In this document: positions 55,486 through 63,563 of the stretch, one piece after another
How the letters are laid out: each line of letters starts with the position of its first letter
How positions within the stretch are numbered: position 1 is the stretch's first letter
NCBI GenBank assembly: GCA_964344685.1
Contig: CAYFOK010000004.1
Location: 173,514-237,513, forward strand
From: Scalindua sp964344685
GTDB lineage: Bacteria; Planctomycetota; Brocadiia; Brocadiales; Scalinduaceae
Length of the DNA: 64,000 bases
Direction: 5' to 3'
Program-made: the position numbers and the translations under genes
Notes under the pieces: model-generated
What the model saw: the letters and a program-made list of their open reading frames with translations, nothing else
The model's database searches: none
What the model was told of the DNA's origin: nothing

Positions 55486-56239
55486 TGTCTGCCTCCATTT
55501 TCATATAAAGTTGATCGAATTTGTCCCTGAGTTTTTGTGTAGATATAATATTGTTTTGCCAAAACCCATCAGCCTGGGACCACTTAATAACGGCTTCTAT
55601 GTCTTCAGTCCTGCGGCAGTCCAAACGAATCATTCTGTCTACGTGTAACGACCACCTTTGCAAATCAGGTCTTTTATAATCAGGGTTACGTTCTAGAATG
55701 AGATTAAATAATAATTCAGCAAGTCTAAACTCTTCAGCGTTTTGGCTAAATGTATTTTTTAAATTCTTATCATTTTCTAATTCTTTATAATTCTTGTTAA
55801 TGGAAGGAGGCATCTGGTTTACAGGTGGATTGCAATCAGTTTCTTCACTGTGTATTTCAGTGGTTTTCTCATAGCTTTTAAGAGATTGATAAGCATCATA
55901 ATTTAAGATGGTTACAAGTAGCCCCCTAGGTCTTTTCGCTGTAGCTATTCGTTGGGTGTCTCGTAAGAACTTCATAATATTCTTCATGTGATTTTCATGA
56001 TATTGTTTATTTCGATACCCTATCTTGTATTTAAGCTGATCTCGAAGTTCTTGATAGTCACAAAAATACTCGCCTCTGTCGCAAAAATACCCTCGATAAC
56101 TGCGTCCTTTATGATTGGCCTTGCCTATTAAATATAACCAAATTTTGACGTACTCTGGTGGTTTCATCCATATATCTGAATCGAAAAGAGAACGTGATAA
56201 AAGAAAGGCTCCTTTTGAAAAAGATTGATCCATTGTCAT
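55415..56239 (-). CDS. phage/plasmid replication-initiator-like protein (winged helix N terminus)
   Basis: 274 residues. The N-terminal half (about 10-120) contains LSRSLFDSDIWMKPPEYVKI, WLYLIGKANHKG and LRDQLKYKIGYR, then a segment ending ILNYDAYQSL, the pattern of replisome organiser or helicase-loader-partner proteins in phages. The C-terminal part (about 165-250) resembles a DnaD-like helical domain (LELLFNLILERNP-type, then IEAVIKWSQADGFWQNNI). Its stop lies inside the DnaC-like gene. A second ATG two codons in gives the same protein with a slightly later start. Confidence 0.72.
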   Translation of the reverse strand: MTMDQSFSKGAFLLSRSLFDSDIWMKPPEYVKIWLYLIGKANHKGRSYRGYFCDRGEYFCDYQELRDQLKYKIGYRNKQYHENHMKNIMKFLRDTQRIATAKRPRGLLVTILNYDAYQSLKSYEKTTEIHSEETDCNPPVNQMPPSINKNYKELENDKNLKNTFSQNAEEFRLAELLFNLILERNPDYKRPDLQRWSLHVDRMIRLDCRRTEDIEAVIKWSQADGFWQNNIISTQKLRDKFDQLYMKMEADNAKPKTSTKFTGLNEKNYNEGAF

Positions 56240-56288
56240 CCCAAGCTAATTTCCAATAATTTCTCTCTGATCCATCCGTATATACTCT

Positions 56289-56432
56289 TTAGCCGAATGC
56301 TAAATTTTGTTGTTCAGGTACCAATCTATTTCGAATGAGATACTCAACCTGATACGGTTTGACGATTAATTCTTTACAAATTTCTCCGGTAGTTTTTATA
56401 TTACCACTCTTTAAAGTTGATTCATGAAGCAG
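56289..56432 (-). pseudogene. broken MerR/excisionase-like helix-turn-helix gene
   Basis: Minus-strand frame without an ATG start reads TTGEICKELIVKPYQVEYLI followed by RNRLVP, a typical MerR/AlpA-type recognition helix. It stops at TAA (56289-56291); right after it the same frame reads RVYTDGS, which in homologues follows directly as (G)xRVYTxxD. One substitution (AAA to TAA) would explain the stop. In this element it may have been the excisionase or regulator. Too short to be sure. Confidence 0.4.
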
Positions 56433-56628
56433 TCATTGCGACAACAAACGTGTCTATTGTCTTAATGTGCGACTTTGAAAGTCGCAAAAACGACTTTTGA
56501 GGTAGCATTTTTGAACAATTTGGTTAAGCTGTTAAGTGACCAGGTGTTCAGACAATAAATTTATTTGAAAAAGTTGGAGTGTGTTGAAGTTATGAAAACA
56601 AGTTGAAATGTCACCCTTCAAAGAAGTA
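56433..56628. promoter_or_regulatory. GCGACTTT palindrome in the element regulatory spacer
   Basis: GCGACTTT-G-AAAGTCGC at 56469-56485 is a perfect 8-bp inverted repeat around one base; a third half-like site (cgactttt) follows at 56491. This looks like an operator for a dimeric repressor, placed upstream of the replication genes and downstream of the coiled-coil gene. The regulator is unknown. Confidence 0.45.
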
Positions 56629-57975
56629 TTAATCTTTATGCCATTCTATGGGTTCTGGCGGCATATAGCAGTAACCAGCTTTGTCCCTTTTAATACTATT
56701 CTTCAGGTGTTCACTTAATGGTTTAGAGATGTTCTTAATTTTTTCTATGCTCTCGTTAATAGCCTTTCTAACGTTATCGTTAATTTTCTTTAGATTTAAA
56801 TCCAAGAATACCTTTTTTTTGTTTACAAGTTCTCTATTGATTTTTTCTATTGATTCTTCACACTCTATTTTTCTGTCCACATCTCCCTCTGATTCAGATT
56901 TTACCTTGTCCTTTTCAAATTCCTTGACTGCTTTTTTTAGTTGGCTTACTGTGGACCTGTCTATCAGATCTTGAAAACTAAGATTCATTTTTGATATACT
57001 TAAACCTTCTTTTCCTAAGTTGTCCTTGCTGATAGAACGACAATCAATCTGTTGTTCCGACAAATCATTTTTCGTATTTAATTGACTCAGAAAATAAGGA
57101 TTATATGAAGTTCCAGGGTTAAATAATAATTGTGCGATATACCTTAAACCTACATAACTTTGAATTGGACTTAACTCTTGTCCTGCATATACAATTTTAA
57201 AATACTTAACTTCTTCTTTAAACACATATTTTGTAGTTTGTTTTGTGAAATTCTCAATCTGTCCTTCCTTTTCTGCGGCTAATGATTTAACACCCCTCAC
57301 CAAAACATCTATAGTTATATCCTTTTTTTCTATAACATCCTCTTTGTTCTGCAAAATTTGCTCTTTGTCTTTTATTATTTTCTTAGATTCTAATTCCTGC
57401 GCCTTTGCAAGCAACCCTGATGCAATATGTACCGTCTTTAAAACTTCTGGACTATCTTCGCTTTCACCGTATTCGAGTATGCAACAAAGTGAAAACCATG
57501 CGTCTTCTATTGCCAGAACTGCTAATATTTCAGAATCTGTAATTTTCTCAGAAATATCTTTCATGCTCCAGTTTCTAACAATATCTAACACCTTTTCCCA
57601 CTCTTTATCAGGTGTTGGAATTGGTTCCCCTGGTTCAAGAAGATATTGGTAGACTTGAATACGGGTTCTGGCTATTTCTCTTGCCTGTTTCGTTTTCCAA
57701 AAAGAATATTTCTTAAACTCTGCCGTTTCTTCAACATTCGCAAAAGGTGATATCCCTGTTGGGTATTCCGGCATATCATCTTCTAACGGCCATGAAGTGT
57801 CTGTCAGAAAACATGGCAGTATGTCCCATATCTTCCTCCCTTCTTCAATAATATTGATACAGCGCGCTGCCGGTGAATATGGATCAGCGTACCTTATTTC
57901 ATCAAACTCGCCCCCCAACCATCCAAATAATGGACACCAAGGTTTTTTAAATAAGTGATCAAAATTTTGTTTCAT
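56629..57975 (-). CDS. coiled-coil protein of unknown function in the integrated element
   Basis: 448 residues. The N-terminal part (1-195) is alpha-helical with aromatic-rich segments (CPLFGWLGGEFDEIRYADPY). A coiled coil follows (about 195-245). A short module (about 250-290) contains IVYAGQELSPIQSYVGLRYI, similar to the 'KGLRYIAxLL' segment found in many bacterial regulatory proteins. A second long coiled coil (about 335-430) ends before a Pro/Trp tail. No enzyme motif is seen. It might be a structural or defence-type cargo gene. The stop is 389 bp before the replication genes on the same strand. Confidence 0.7.
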   Translation of the reverse strand: MKQNFDHLFKKPWCPLFGWLGGEFDEIRYADPYSPAARCINIIEEGRKIWDILPCFLTDTSWPLEDDMPEYPTGISPFANVEETAEFKKYSFWKTKQAREIARTRIQVYQYLLEPGEPIPTPDKEWEKVLDIVRNWSMKDISEKITDSEILAVLAIEDAWFSLCCILEYGESEDSPEVLKTVHIASGLLAKAQELESKKIIKDKEQILQNKEDVIEKKDITIDVLVRGVKSLAAEKEGQIENFTKQTTKYVFKEEVKYFKIVYAGQELSPIQSYVGLRYIAQLLFNPGTSYNPYFLSQLNTKNDLSEQQIDCRSISKDNLGKEGLSISKMNLSFQDLIDRSTVSQLKKAVKEFEKDKVKSESEGDVDRKIECEESIEKINRELVNKKKVFLDLNLKKINDNVRKAINESIEKIKNISKPLSEHLKNSIKRDKAGYCYMPPEPIEWHKD

Positions 57976-58859
57976 AAAGTACCATTAAAAAAGACACAGC
58001 GCCCCGTAGAGTTGCGAATCACAAAGTTAATAGCCTTGCCAGTGGATTAATTTGCGTCCACAACATGCATTTATTATAAGTTTCTACTGACAGATAATAC
58101 CAAAACCACTTATAAAATCAATTTAGTAGGCTAATATTTACAACATTTATTAACTTCAATACTTAATTAAGCTTCATATCCTTACATTATCTATTCGATA
58201 CCACATCCTGCGATTTCGACTTGATAATTAGAAACAACTGACACCCTCTTTTGTAAGTCTTAGCAAGATGACAGTCTCAGGTTTTGAAGGAATGTAAACT
58301 TGCTGATTCCTGGAAACCTTCTTGACACTCTATATGTTGTATTTTAGCTTACACAGCATCCAATATGATGTTAATTCACAGTGCTAAAACAAAAAACATC
58401 ATTAAATTTTAACAATTCTCTTCTCTTCTGTAACTCAAAGAATGAAAAGGTCTTTGTGACTATAAATGTTGTATATGAAACCCGAAAACATACAATATTT
58501 TGTACATTTTCCAGAAAATGTACTTGACTTTTTATTTTCAGGTTGTTTAATCTCAATGCTAGACTTTAAATCAAAGAAAGCGTCTTAGTTGGACAAAATT
58601 GATTTGTAACAATTTCAGAGGTTGTCAGAATTTTTGTTTGTAGTTTGATCATTTCTCACGAACCGCTTGATGTAGTTCCAAGAAGAATGCAAGAGACTGC
58701 AGTTAAAAATCCAACCATTATCTCCTAGAAGTTGTCCTGTAGCAAAGGCAGAAGGGTTGTTATACATTTTCATTTGGCTTTCTATTTAAGAAGTAATGGT
58801 TAATCAATTTAATGACTTAGCCCAGAAACATTCTAAGTAGATCTTAAGGAGGAGAAAAA
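57976..58859. other. long AT-rich spacer with operator-like palindrome
   Basis: No convincing gene; a 61-codon minus-strand frame at 58371-58556 overlaps the promoter/operator below and is judged chance. The spacer separates divergent cargo genes. No copy of the tRNA-Glu attachment sequence is present. Confidence 0.6.
58502..58551 (+). promoter_or_regulatory. operator palindrome abutting a promoter
   Basis: Perfect inverted repeat GTACATTTTC-CA-GAAAATGTAC (58502-58523), followed at once by TTGACT (58524-58529), a 16-base spacer and TTTAAT (58546-58551). A repressor bound here would block the -35 box. The plus-strand transcript would run toward the AAA remnant at 58860. Confidence 0.5.
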
Positions 58860-59351
58860 ATGGTAAAAAGCAATCTTATGCCTCAGACAAACATGGATAC
58901 ACCGAAAGGTATACATCGGGTTTGGACGCTCCCTGACACCGGCTTAGGGGCTTTGTGGGATTCGATCATTTTAAAAGAAGAAATCAAATCTCAGCTATTA
59001 TCCCAAGCTGTATTAAATTTTACAATTCGTGGAAAAATAGATCGAGGAGTGCTACCCTTACATGGCGTGATATTACTGAGGGTCTCCCATTTTCTGGCCC
59101 AGCTATTATGCGATTCTTTTGGCTTTAAACCGCTGTTTTATTACCTCCAAGGCATAATGCCTTGGAGGTATATTTCCTATCGAACTATGCAGGCTCTTCC
59201 TTTTTTGATGAGTAAAACATTTTACCCTCCTTTGAAGAGACGGTGTAATAAGCTTTTACTTTATCTCCTGTCTTTGCCAGTGTCATTTTTTCTCATTTTT
59301 TTTTATATTAAAGCTAAAGAAACATTATATATAATTGAATTTATAAGTTAA
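58860..59351 (+). pseudogene. truncated Pch2/TRIP13-like AAA ATPase
   Basis: 163 codons with a strong ribosome binding site (AAGGAGG). Residues 1-72 match the N-terminal part of bacterial AAA ATPases related to Pch2/TRIP13 (HRVWTLPDTGLGALWDSIIL, LLSQAVLNFTIRGKIDRGVL, PLHGVILL), where the Walker A P-loop should follow. Instead the frame goes on to unrelated sequence without ATPase motifs and through a 29-bp palindrome (59142-59170). The nucleotide-binding core is therefore missing and the gene is a remnant. Similar ATPases remodel HORMA proteins in some CBASS anti-phage systems; no other CBASS gene is visible. Confidence 0.6.
59142..59170. repeat. perfect 14-bp palindrome inside the AAA remnant
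   Basis: TACCTCCAAGGCAT - A - ATGCCTTGGAGGTA: two perfect 14-base arms around a single A. No T-tract follows. It lies just after the point where AAA homology ends, so it may mark an insertion or deletion junction. Confidence 0.6.
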
Positions 59352-59369
59352 AAAGACCACGGTCTTTTT
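59350..59369. terminator. bidirectional intrinsic terminator
   Basis: AAAAAGACC-AC-GGTCTTTTT: a 9-bp perfect stem with A- and T-runs on both sides. It begins at the stop codon of the AAA remnant on the plus strand and ends the duplicated minus-strand unit from the other side. Confidence 0.75.
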
Positions 59370-59451
59370 CAATCAGTCTATTATCAAGAAACGACTCTAT
59401 AAGTGATGCAACTGTTTCAATATATTTATCTTTAAGTATCCTCTATAAAAC

Positions 59452-59538
59452 AGGGCGGGGTACACTGCGATAGGAGTGAGAAAAAACCCAGTGCCCCCAT
59501 CTATGAGGTCTTTGAACTAACCCTCATAGATACCCTAC
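59452..59538 (-). ncRNA. structured trailer after the 70-codon gene, copy B (candidate RNA element)
   Basis: Hairpins by eye: GGGG-TA-CACTG (59457-59467) with CAGTG-CCCC (59489-59497), and perfect CTATGAGG (59501-59508) with CCTCATAG (59522-59529), with AGGG/CCCT as a weak closing pair. The apical strand is purine-rich (gataggagtgag). It matches the arrangement in copy A at 60018-60121 although much of the sequence differs, suggesting selection on structure. No known RNA family recognised. Confidence 0.3.
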
Positions 59539-59577
59539 TAGTTCTATATAAAACTATACTGATTAAAAATATATTCT

Positions 59578-59790
59578 TTAACTAATATCCTGAACCCTCT
59601 CTATAAGCACATTTTTATCAGGAAATTTTCCCAGGTTAAGCTCAATAGCTGTTTTAATAATTTCTATTATTACCTTCCTGTTCATGGGGTTGTCATCAAG
59701 CTTTATGATCCACTTAAAATCTGAGTTAATCATGCTTCTGATTATCCCTTCAAACTCTTGCCATGTACAATTGTTATAATCCTCGTCCAT
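59578..59790 (-). CDS. 70-residue protein, copy B of a tandem pair
   Basis: 70 residues with a good ribosome binding site (AAAGGAG about seven bases before the ATG). Acidic start, then CTWQEFEGIIRSMINSDFKW, NPMNRKVIIEIIKTAIELN and a tail with FPDKNVLIERVQD. Over half of positions are identical to the protein at 60155-60367. No known domain; likely a small helical protein. It sits between a hairpin leader and a structured trailer, both duplicated with it at an offset of about 577 bp. Confidence 0.8.
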   Translation of the reverse strand: MDEDYNNCTWQEFEGIIRSMINSDFKWIIKLDDNPMNRKVIIEIIKTAIELNLGKFPDKNVLIERVQDIS

Positions 59791-59840
59791 ATTATATCTC
59801 CTTTACTTCATGTGCTTTTTATTTATTGTTAAATGAGTCA

Positions 59841-59901
59841 GGGAGAAGCGGCTAGGCTTCTCCCTTTCCCATGCCGCCATTTACAGGGCTGTATAATGGC
59901 G
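59841..59901 (-). promoter_or_regulatory. two-hairpin leader of the 70-codon gene, copy B
   Basis: GGGAGAAGC...GCTTCTCCC (59841-59864, perfect 9-bp stem, no T-tract in the direction of the gene) and CGCCATT-TACAG-GG-CTGTA-T-AATGGCG (59875-59901, a 12-bp stem with one bulge). The block recurs upstream of the sister gene (60451-60514). Confidence 0.5.
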
Positions 59902-60017
59902 ACTAAATACTTCTTATTCTTTTGAATTGATTGGTATAGTAACGTGTTAAAGCTCTTTAGCTTGTGGTTTAAGTGATACAATTGCTTCAATATAGTCACA
60001 CTTCAAGCATAAACTGG

Positions 60018-60121
60018 AATAGGGCCGGGTACACTGTGAAAGGAGAAGAAAAATTTCAGTTCACCCAAGTGATGGGTTTTAGACAAACCCTTAAGCAATG
60101 TCGCCTTAATCAGGCCCTATT
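60018..60121 (-). ncRNA. structured trailer after the 70-codon gene, copy A (candidate RNA element)
   Basis: Outer stem AATAGGGCC (60018-60026) with GGCCCTATT (60113-60121), perfect 9 bp. Inside are GGGTACACTG (60027-60036) with CAGTTCACCC (60057-60066), including a G-U pair on the minus strand and one mismatch, and GGGTTT (60074-60079) with AAACCC (60085-60090). The result looks like a junction of two hairpins on a closing stem. Shares gggtacactg.ga.aggag with copy B. Confidence 0.35.
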
Positions 60122-60154
60122 ATTTCAGTACCATACTGATTAAAATTGCAATCT

Positions 60155-60367
60155 TTACTCAGTATCTATAATTCTCTCTATAAGTGCATTTTTATTAGGA
60201 AATCCTCCATGGTTAAGCTCAATATCTTCCCTGATTAGGTTTATTAGCACCTTCCTGTTCATAGGAGTGTCCTCTGGGTTTATGCACCACTTAAAATCTG
60301 ATCGAATCAGATCTCTTATCACTCCTTCAAACTCCAGCCATGTACATTTTAAATATTTTTCGTCCAT
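60155..60367 (-). CDS. 70-residue protein, copy A of a tandem pair
   Basis: 70 residues, same length and layout as the product at 59578-59790: CTWLEFEGVIRDLIRSDFKW, the TPMNRKVLINLIREDIELN segment, and FPNKNALIERIID. Start preceded by AAAGG with wider spacing. Divergence from copy B (many conservative changes, no frameshift) shows that both proteins have been under selection since duplication. Function unknown; it lies in the distal part of the integrated element or just beyond it. Confidence 0.8.
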   Translation of the reverse strand: MDEKYLKCTWLEFEGVIRDLIRSDFKWCINPEDTPMNRKVLINLIREDIELNHGGFPNKNALIERIIDTE

Positions 60368-60450
60368 ATAATATTACCTTTTGCTGCCTGTGCTTTGTTC
60401 AAACGCTTCTTATAAATTATGTTTACTTTTTATTGTTGTTAAATAGAAAA

Positions 60451-60514
60451 GGGAGAAGCTTAGCAATTTCTCCCTTTCCCACGCCGTCATTTATAGTAGG
60501 GCAGCACAATGGCG
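60451..60514 (-). promoter_or_regulatory. two-hairpin leader of the 70-codon gene, copy A
   Basis: GGGAGAA...TTCTCCC (60451-60474) and CGTCATT...AATGGCG (60485-60514) repeat the leader of copy B with the shared spacer ctttcccacgcc. The second stem has one mismatch here. Just upstream is ACCGTTAA...TTAACGGT (60522-60553), which is followed on the plus strand by a T-run and may be a terminator or operator. Confidence 0.45.
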
Positions 60515-60669
60515 ACAAAATACCGTTAACCATTATTGAGATTCTTTAACGGTTTCTTTTTTATATTAGTGAAGCATTCCCTTCCATCTGCTAATAAGAT
60601 TGACAACATCAGGATGATCCATATGGTTATTAAACATGGTATAATAAGAAATTCTTTCTACAAATCAGG

Positions 60670-61446
60670 CTAATCAAAATATTTATCATAAAATTCGTTG
60701 GGAACATCGTATTTCTTTTTTCCTGCAACAGCAAAGTAATATAACGGTTCTCCTTCTATTGAAACACGGTGACGATATCTCTCTAGATAATATAAATCCA
60801 AATACTTCGAAAAAATTAATTCTCGAATCATTCGTGAAAACCCGCTAGTATCACTAGTATCAAGAAATGTTTCTTTTATATTAAATGCCACCCAGCCTTC
60901 TGACTGAATAATATTATACGCTACCATAAACGCTTTAGGGGGAATATCACCAAACCCCAAAGCGGCAACACATGTCAAACAGTTTAAAGCCCACGAAGAC
61001 AAATCCTCTTTTTCCTCTTCTTCTAAATTACAAAAATCTAGAGTTTCATAAGCATCATATATATCAGGTCTGTCTCGTTCAGTTGCCCGTTGTGCTTCAG
61101 GAATAATATCAACGCCTACAAGCCTGGAAACACCATATTTTTTGAGTTCTGCACCCATTAGTCCATTTCCTGCACCTAAGTCTAAAACTTTAAGTTCTGT
61201 GAAGTTCTCAAACGTTTGTGCTACACTTGAGTATAGAATTTCAGTCACCTTTTTCGGTGAACAGCATTTAAGACGATCATAAAATATCTGTTCATATAAT
61301 CCCGGAATATTATAAATCGTATCGTAATCATGAAACCGAATCTTTTTTCTTCCTTTAGACTCTATCACGTAAAAAAATGCTTCGTCTTGGTCTGCATTTT
61401 GGCACTCATTCTTTGGAAATTGAATTCTGTGTCGTTTGATTGTCAT
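60670..61446 (-). CDS. class I SAM-dependent methyltransferase
   Basis: 258 residues. Motif I VLDLGAGNGLMGAEL (about 88-102), acidic loop LVGVDIIPEAQ, then the motif-IV-like region ALNCLTCVAALGFGDIPP. The N-terminal 60 residues contain FHDYDTIYNIPGLYEQIFYD, a segment seen in a group of predicted small-molecule methyltransferases. Substrate unknown. It is a single minus-strand gene beyond the duplicated 70-codon unit. Whether it belongs to the integrated element or to the host backbone is unclear. Confidence 0.83.
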   Translation of the reverse strand: MTIKRHRIQFPKNECQNADQDEAFFYVIESKGRKKIRFHDYDTIYNIPGLYEQIFYDRLKCCSPKKVTEILYSSVAQTFENFTELKVLDLGAGNGLMGAELKKYGVSRLVGVDIIPEAQRATERDRPDIYDAYETLDFCNLEEEEKEDLSSWALNCLTCVAALGFGDIPPKAFMVAYNIIQSEGWVAFNIKETFLDTSDTSGFSRMIRELIFSKYLDLYYLERYRHRVSIEGEPLYYFAVAGKKKYDVPNEFYDKYFD

Positions 61447-61614
61447 AAATATTTACCTTGTGAAATCTTTATTATTAGAAATAGAATGGAGGTTGGGAAT
61501 TCGTTTTTATCAGACGATTTTCACCAATTAAGCTCAATATTTAATATGCAAATATGAAAATACCCTCGTAGTCATTTCATAGTGTTTCAACGCAGCCATT
61601 AATCCAAGCTATTT

Positions 61615-62535
61615 TTAATAAGACAGGTTTCTTGTAATTTCTGCACTTTCAGCAAGTTTTATAAACCATGGATTTAATCTGGTTTGTATTTTTTGTGCAG
61701 TAACAAATCTTATAAGTTCATCCTTGACCTCTCTAAATTCTTTAGTACTTCTAGGTATCCGTTTTACAAGTTTAATGATATGGTATCCGCTATCTGTTTT
61801 TATGATGTCACTGATTTCTCCATTTCTTAATTTTGCCACTGCTTTTCCCAAAATTCCTTGTGGTCCAAACGGGCGCATTTTACCTCCGCGTGAAGCTGAA
61901 TTTCTATCAATGGATTCCCTTTCTGCCAAGGCCTCAAAATTAGTTCCTGATTTAAGCCGTTTCATACTGTTTTGGGCATCTCTGTAAGTACGAAACACTA
62001 TTTGCCTGGCAAGAATTTTTTCTCCAAATTGCTCTTTAAAAACTTTATGAAGTTCTTCGTCTGTAAGGTTTACTGTTGTCTTTATGGTTTTCTCCGCTAA
62101 TAATTCAGCCTCAATTTGACCATTCGTAAGTTTAAGCATCTTGGCCATATTCTTTTTATACTGCTCCAAAGTTATACCTGCTTTTTCAAGTTCTCGGTTA
62201 AGGTCTTGCTCATCTTTTAAGCCACCTTTTTGCATTTGTTGCTGGATTTGGCTATCAATATGTAATTCAAACCTATCCTCAATTTCTTCTTCTGTTACTG
62301 TAACATTGTGCTTATTGGCTTCCTGTTTAATAAGAGTCCTTCTTATTATCCGCTCAAGACCTTCTTTCCCATAAATATTAATAAGTGCATTGGCAAGCGT
62401 GTTACGCCTTATCTCTTCTCCATTTACTACTGCTACAATCTTTTGATCCAACTTAGTACCTGAACCAATAACCATACTGCTAGCCATGACACATATAATA
62501 AGTACTATGCCAATAATAAAAGCTATTTTTTTCAT
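61615..62535 (-). CDS. periplasmic parvulin-type peptidylprolyl isomerase (SurA/PrsA-like)
   Basis: 306 residues. Signal peptide (1-25). SurA-N-like helical region (about 30-160) starting at VAVVNGEEIRRNTLANALIN. The parvulin domain (about 172-270) begins ILARQIVF and includes LAERESIDRNSASRGGKMRPFG and DSGYHIIKLVKRIP. The last helix returns to the chaperone part. It helps fold exported or outer-membrane proteins. Alone, with a long AT-rich upstream region. Confidence 0.88.
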   Translation of the reverse strand: MKKIAFIIGIVLIICVMASSMVIGSGTKLDQKIVAVVNGEEIRRNTLANALINIYGKEGLERIIRRTLIKQEANKHNVTVTEEEIEDRFELHIDSQIQQQMQKGGLKDEQDLNRELEKAGITLEQYKKNMAKMLKLTNGQIEAELLAEKTIKTTVNLTDEELHKVFKEQFGEKILARQIVFRTYRDAQNSMKRLKSGTNFEALAERESIDRNSASRGGKMRPFGPQGILGKAVAKLRNGEISDIIKTDSGYHIIKLVKRIPRSTKEFREVKDELIRFVTAQKIQTRLNPWFIKLAESAEITRNLSY

Positions 62536-63185
62536 AACTCTTTCTTTCCTCTTTTTTATGCTTTTAATATTCCATTTTTATGCTTACAACAATACGCTGT
62601 ATTAATCAATAAACTATACGCAAATCACCCTGTAATTATTTACTATATAAAAGTATGTATATTGCATGTATTTATGAGCAATAGTTACAATATAAATAAA
62701 TAACTACTTTACATGAATCATGCTAACATAATTACTATCAAAGTCGCAATATAAATATGTTAAAAAATGCAAGATAGTATATATCAGACGTGATAAAATG
62801 TATGGGACTGTTGATATACTTTAATAATGTTTTTTCTAGGAAATCTTATTTTAACACTAAACACAAAAGATTTTAAGCACATATGTAACAGATGTTATGA
62901 CAAATATCATATTTTAATGCTAGTGCTTAACATTCTTCAAGCTTAGTTAAGGAGTGAGCAAAGCAGAATGATTAGTGTTATACTACTCTATAATACGAAA
63001 TACTTATCTGATAAAGTGGGGTTGTTGGTTTCAGTCGATGAGGTGTGAATATGCAGATTCCCTTGGCTTTCATATGATGATAAAAATTTTAGGATTGAAG
63101 AAAGATGCGGAGCTTTATGAAGTTTCACATTGTACATTTGAAAGGAACTATTAACTATTATTGATTAATATCAACTGAAAATAAT
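62536..63185. other. AT-rich gene-free spacer
   Basis: No gene recognised in either direction. It holds many A/T runs. A slightly GC-richer stretch (about 63010-63120) has protein-like patches in several frames interrupted by stops, perhaps a decayed gene, but no family could be named. Confidence 0.5.
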
Positions 63186-63563
63186 CTATTCAGGAACCAA
63201 ATCTTCGGTAATCTCATTACTGCCCTCTTTAAAGAGCTCCAGTTTATCCTTCGGAAGCTTTTCGATATTCTTTTCAACGTTAGCGGTAAGAAAATCACGG
63301 TTTTCTTCCGGTAAGGTGTTAATGATTGAGAGTATCTCTCGCACACCGGCAGCATTAACTCTCTTGATTTGTACTAGATAGTGGACATATTCTAATACGC
63401 TTATGTCCTTAAGTGAGTAAAGGCGCCGGTTTCCAACATTTCGGGTTGGTTTAATAAGTTTTCTCTCTTCATATATCCTTAAAGTACGTGGGTTTACTTC
63501 CAGAATCTCTGCGGCCACACTAATTGGAAAGATTGGCTTGTTTGGATCGATTTCTTTTGTCAT
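63186..63563 (-). CDS. MerR-family transcriptional regulator (HspR-like)
   Basis: 125 residues. N-terminal MerR helix-turn-helix (about 11-45) with FPISVAAEILEVNPRTLRIY and the wing RNVGNRRLYSLKDI. This opening resembles HspR, the heat-shock repressor, more than metal-sensing MerR proteins; there are no cysteines for metal binding. A short effector part (about 75-125) is helical and acidic. GGAGG lies about ten bases before the ATG. No dnaK operon is adjacent, so targets are unknown. Confidence 0.85.
   Translation of the reverse strand: MTKEIDPNKPIFPISVAAEILEVNPRTLRIYEERKLIKPTRNVGNRRLYSLKDISVLEYVHYLVQIKRVNAAGVREILSIINTLPEENRDFLTANVEKNIEKLPKDKLELFKEGSNEITEDLVPE

Noticed and set aside
58371..58556. 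61-codon minus-strand open frame
   Set aside because: It overlaps a perfect operator palindrome and promoter, has no good ribosome binding site and no recognisable pattern.
59401..60121. Hammerhead-type ribozyme in the structured trailers
   Set aside because: No CUGANGA plus GAAA core could be placed in either copy or strand.
59350..60560. Retron or CRISPR-like element
   Set aside because: No reverse transcriptase gene, no cas gene and only two divergent copies rather than regular spaced repeats. No CRISPR array was seen anywhere in the window.
60566..60637. 23-codon minus-strand open frame starting at an ATG, protein-like in composition
   Set aside because: Too short to support; lies between the methyltransferase gene and the structured leader and may be a remnant.
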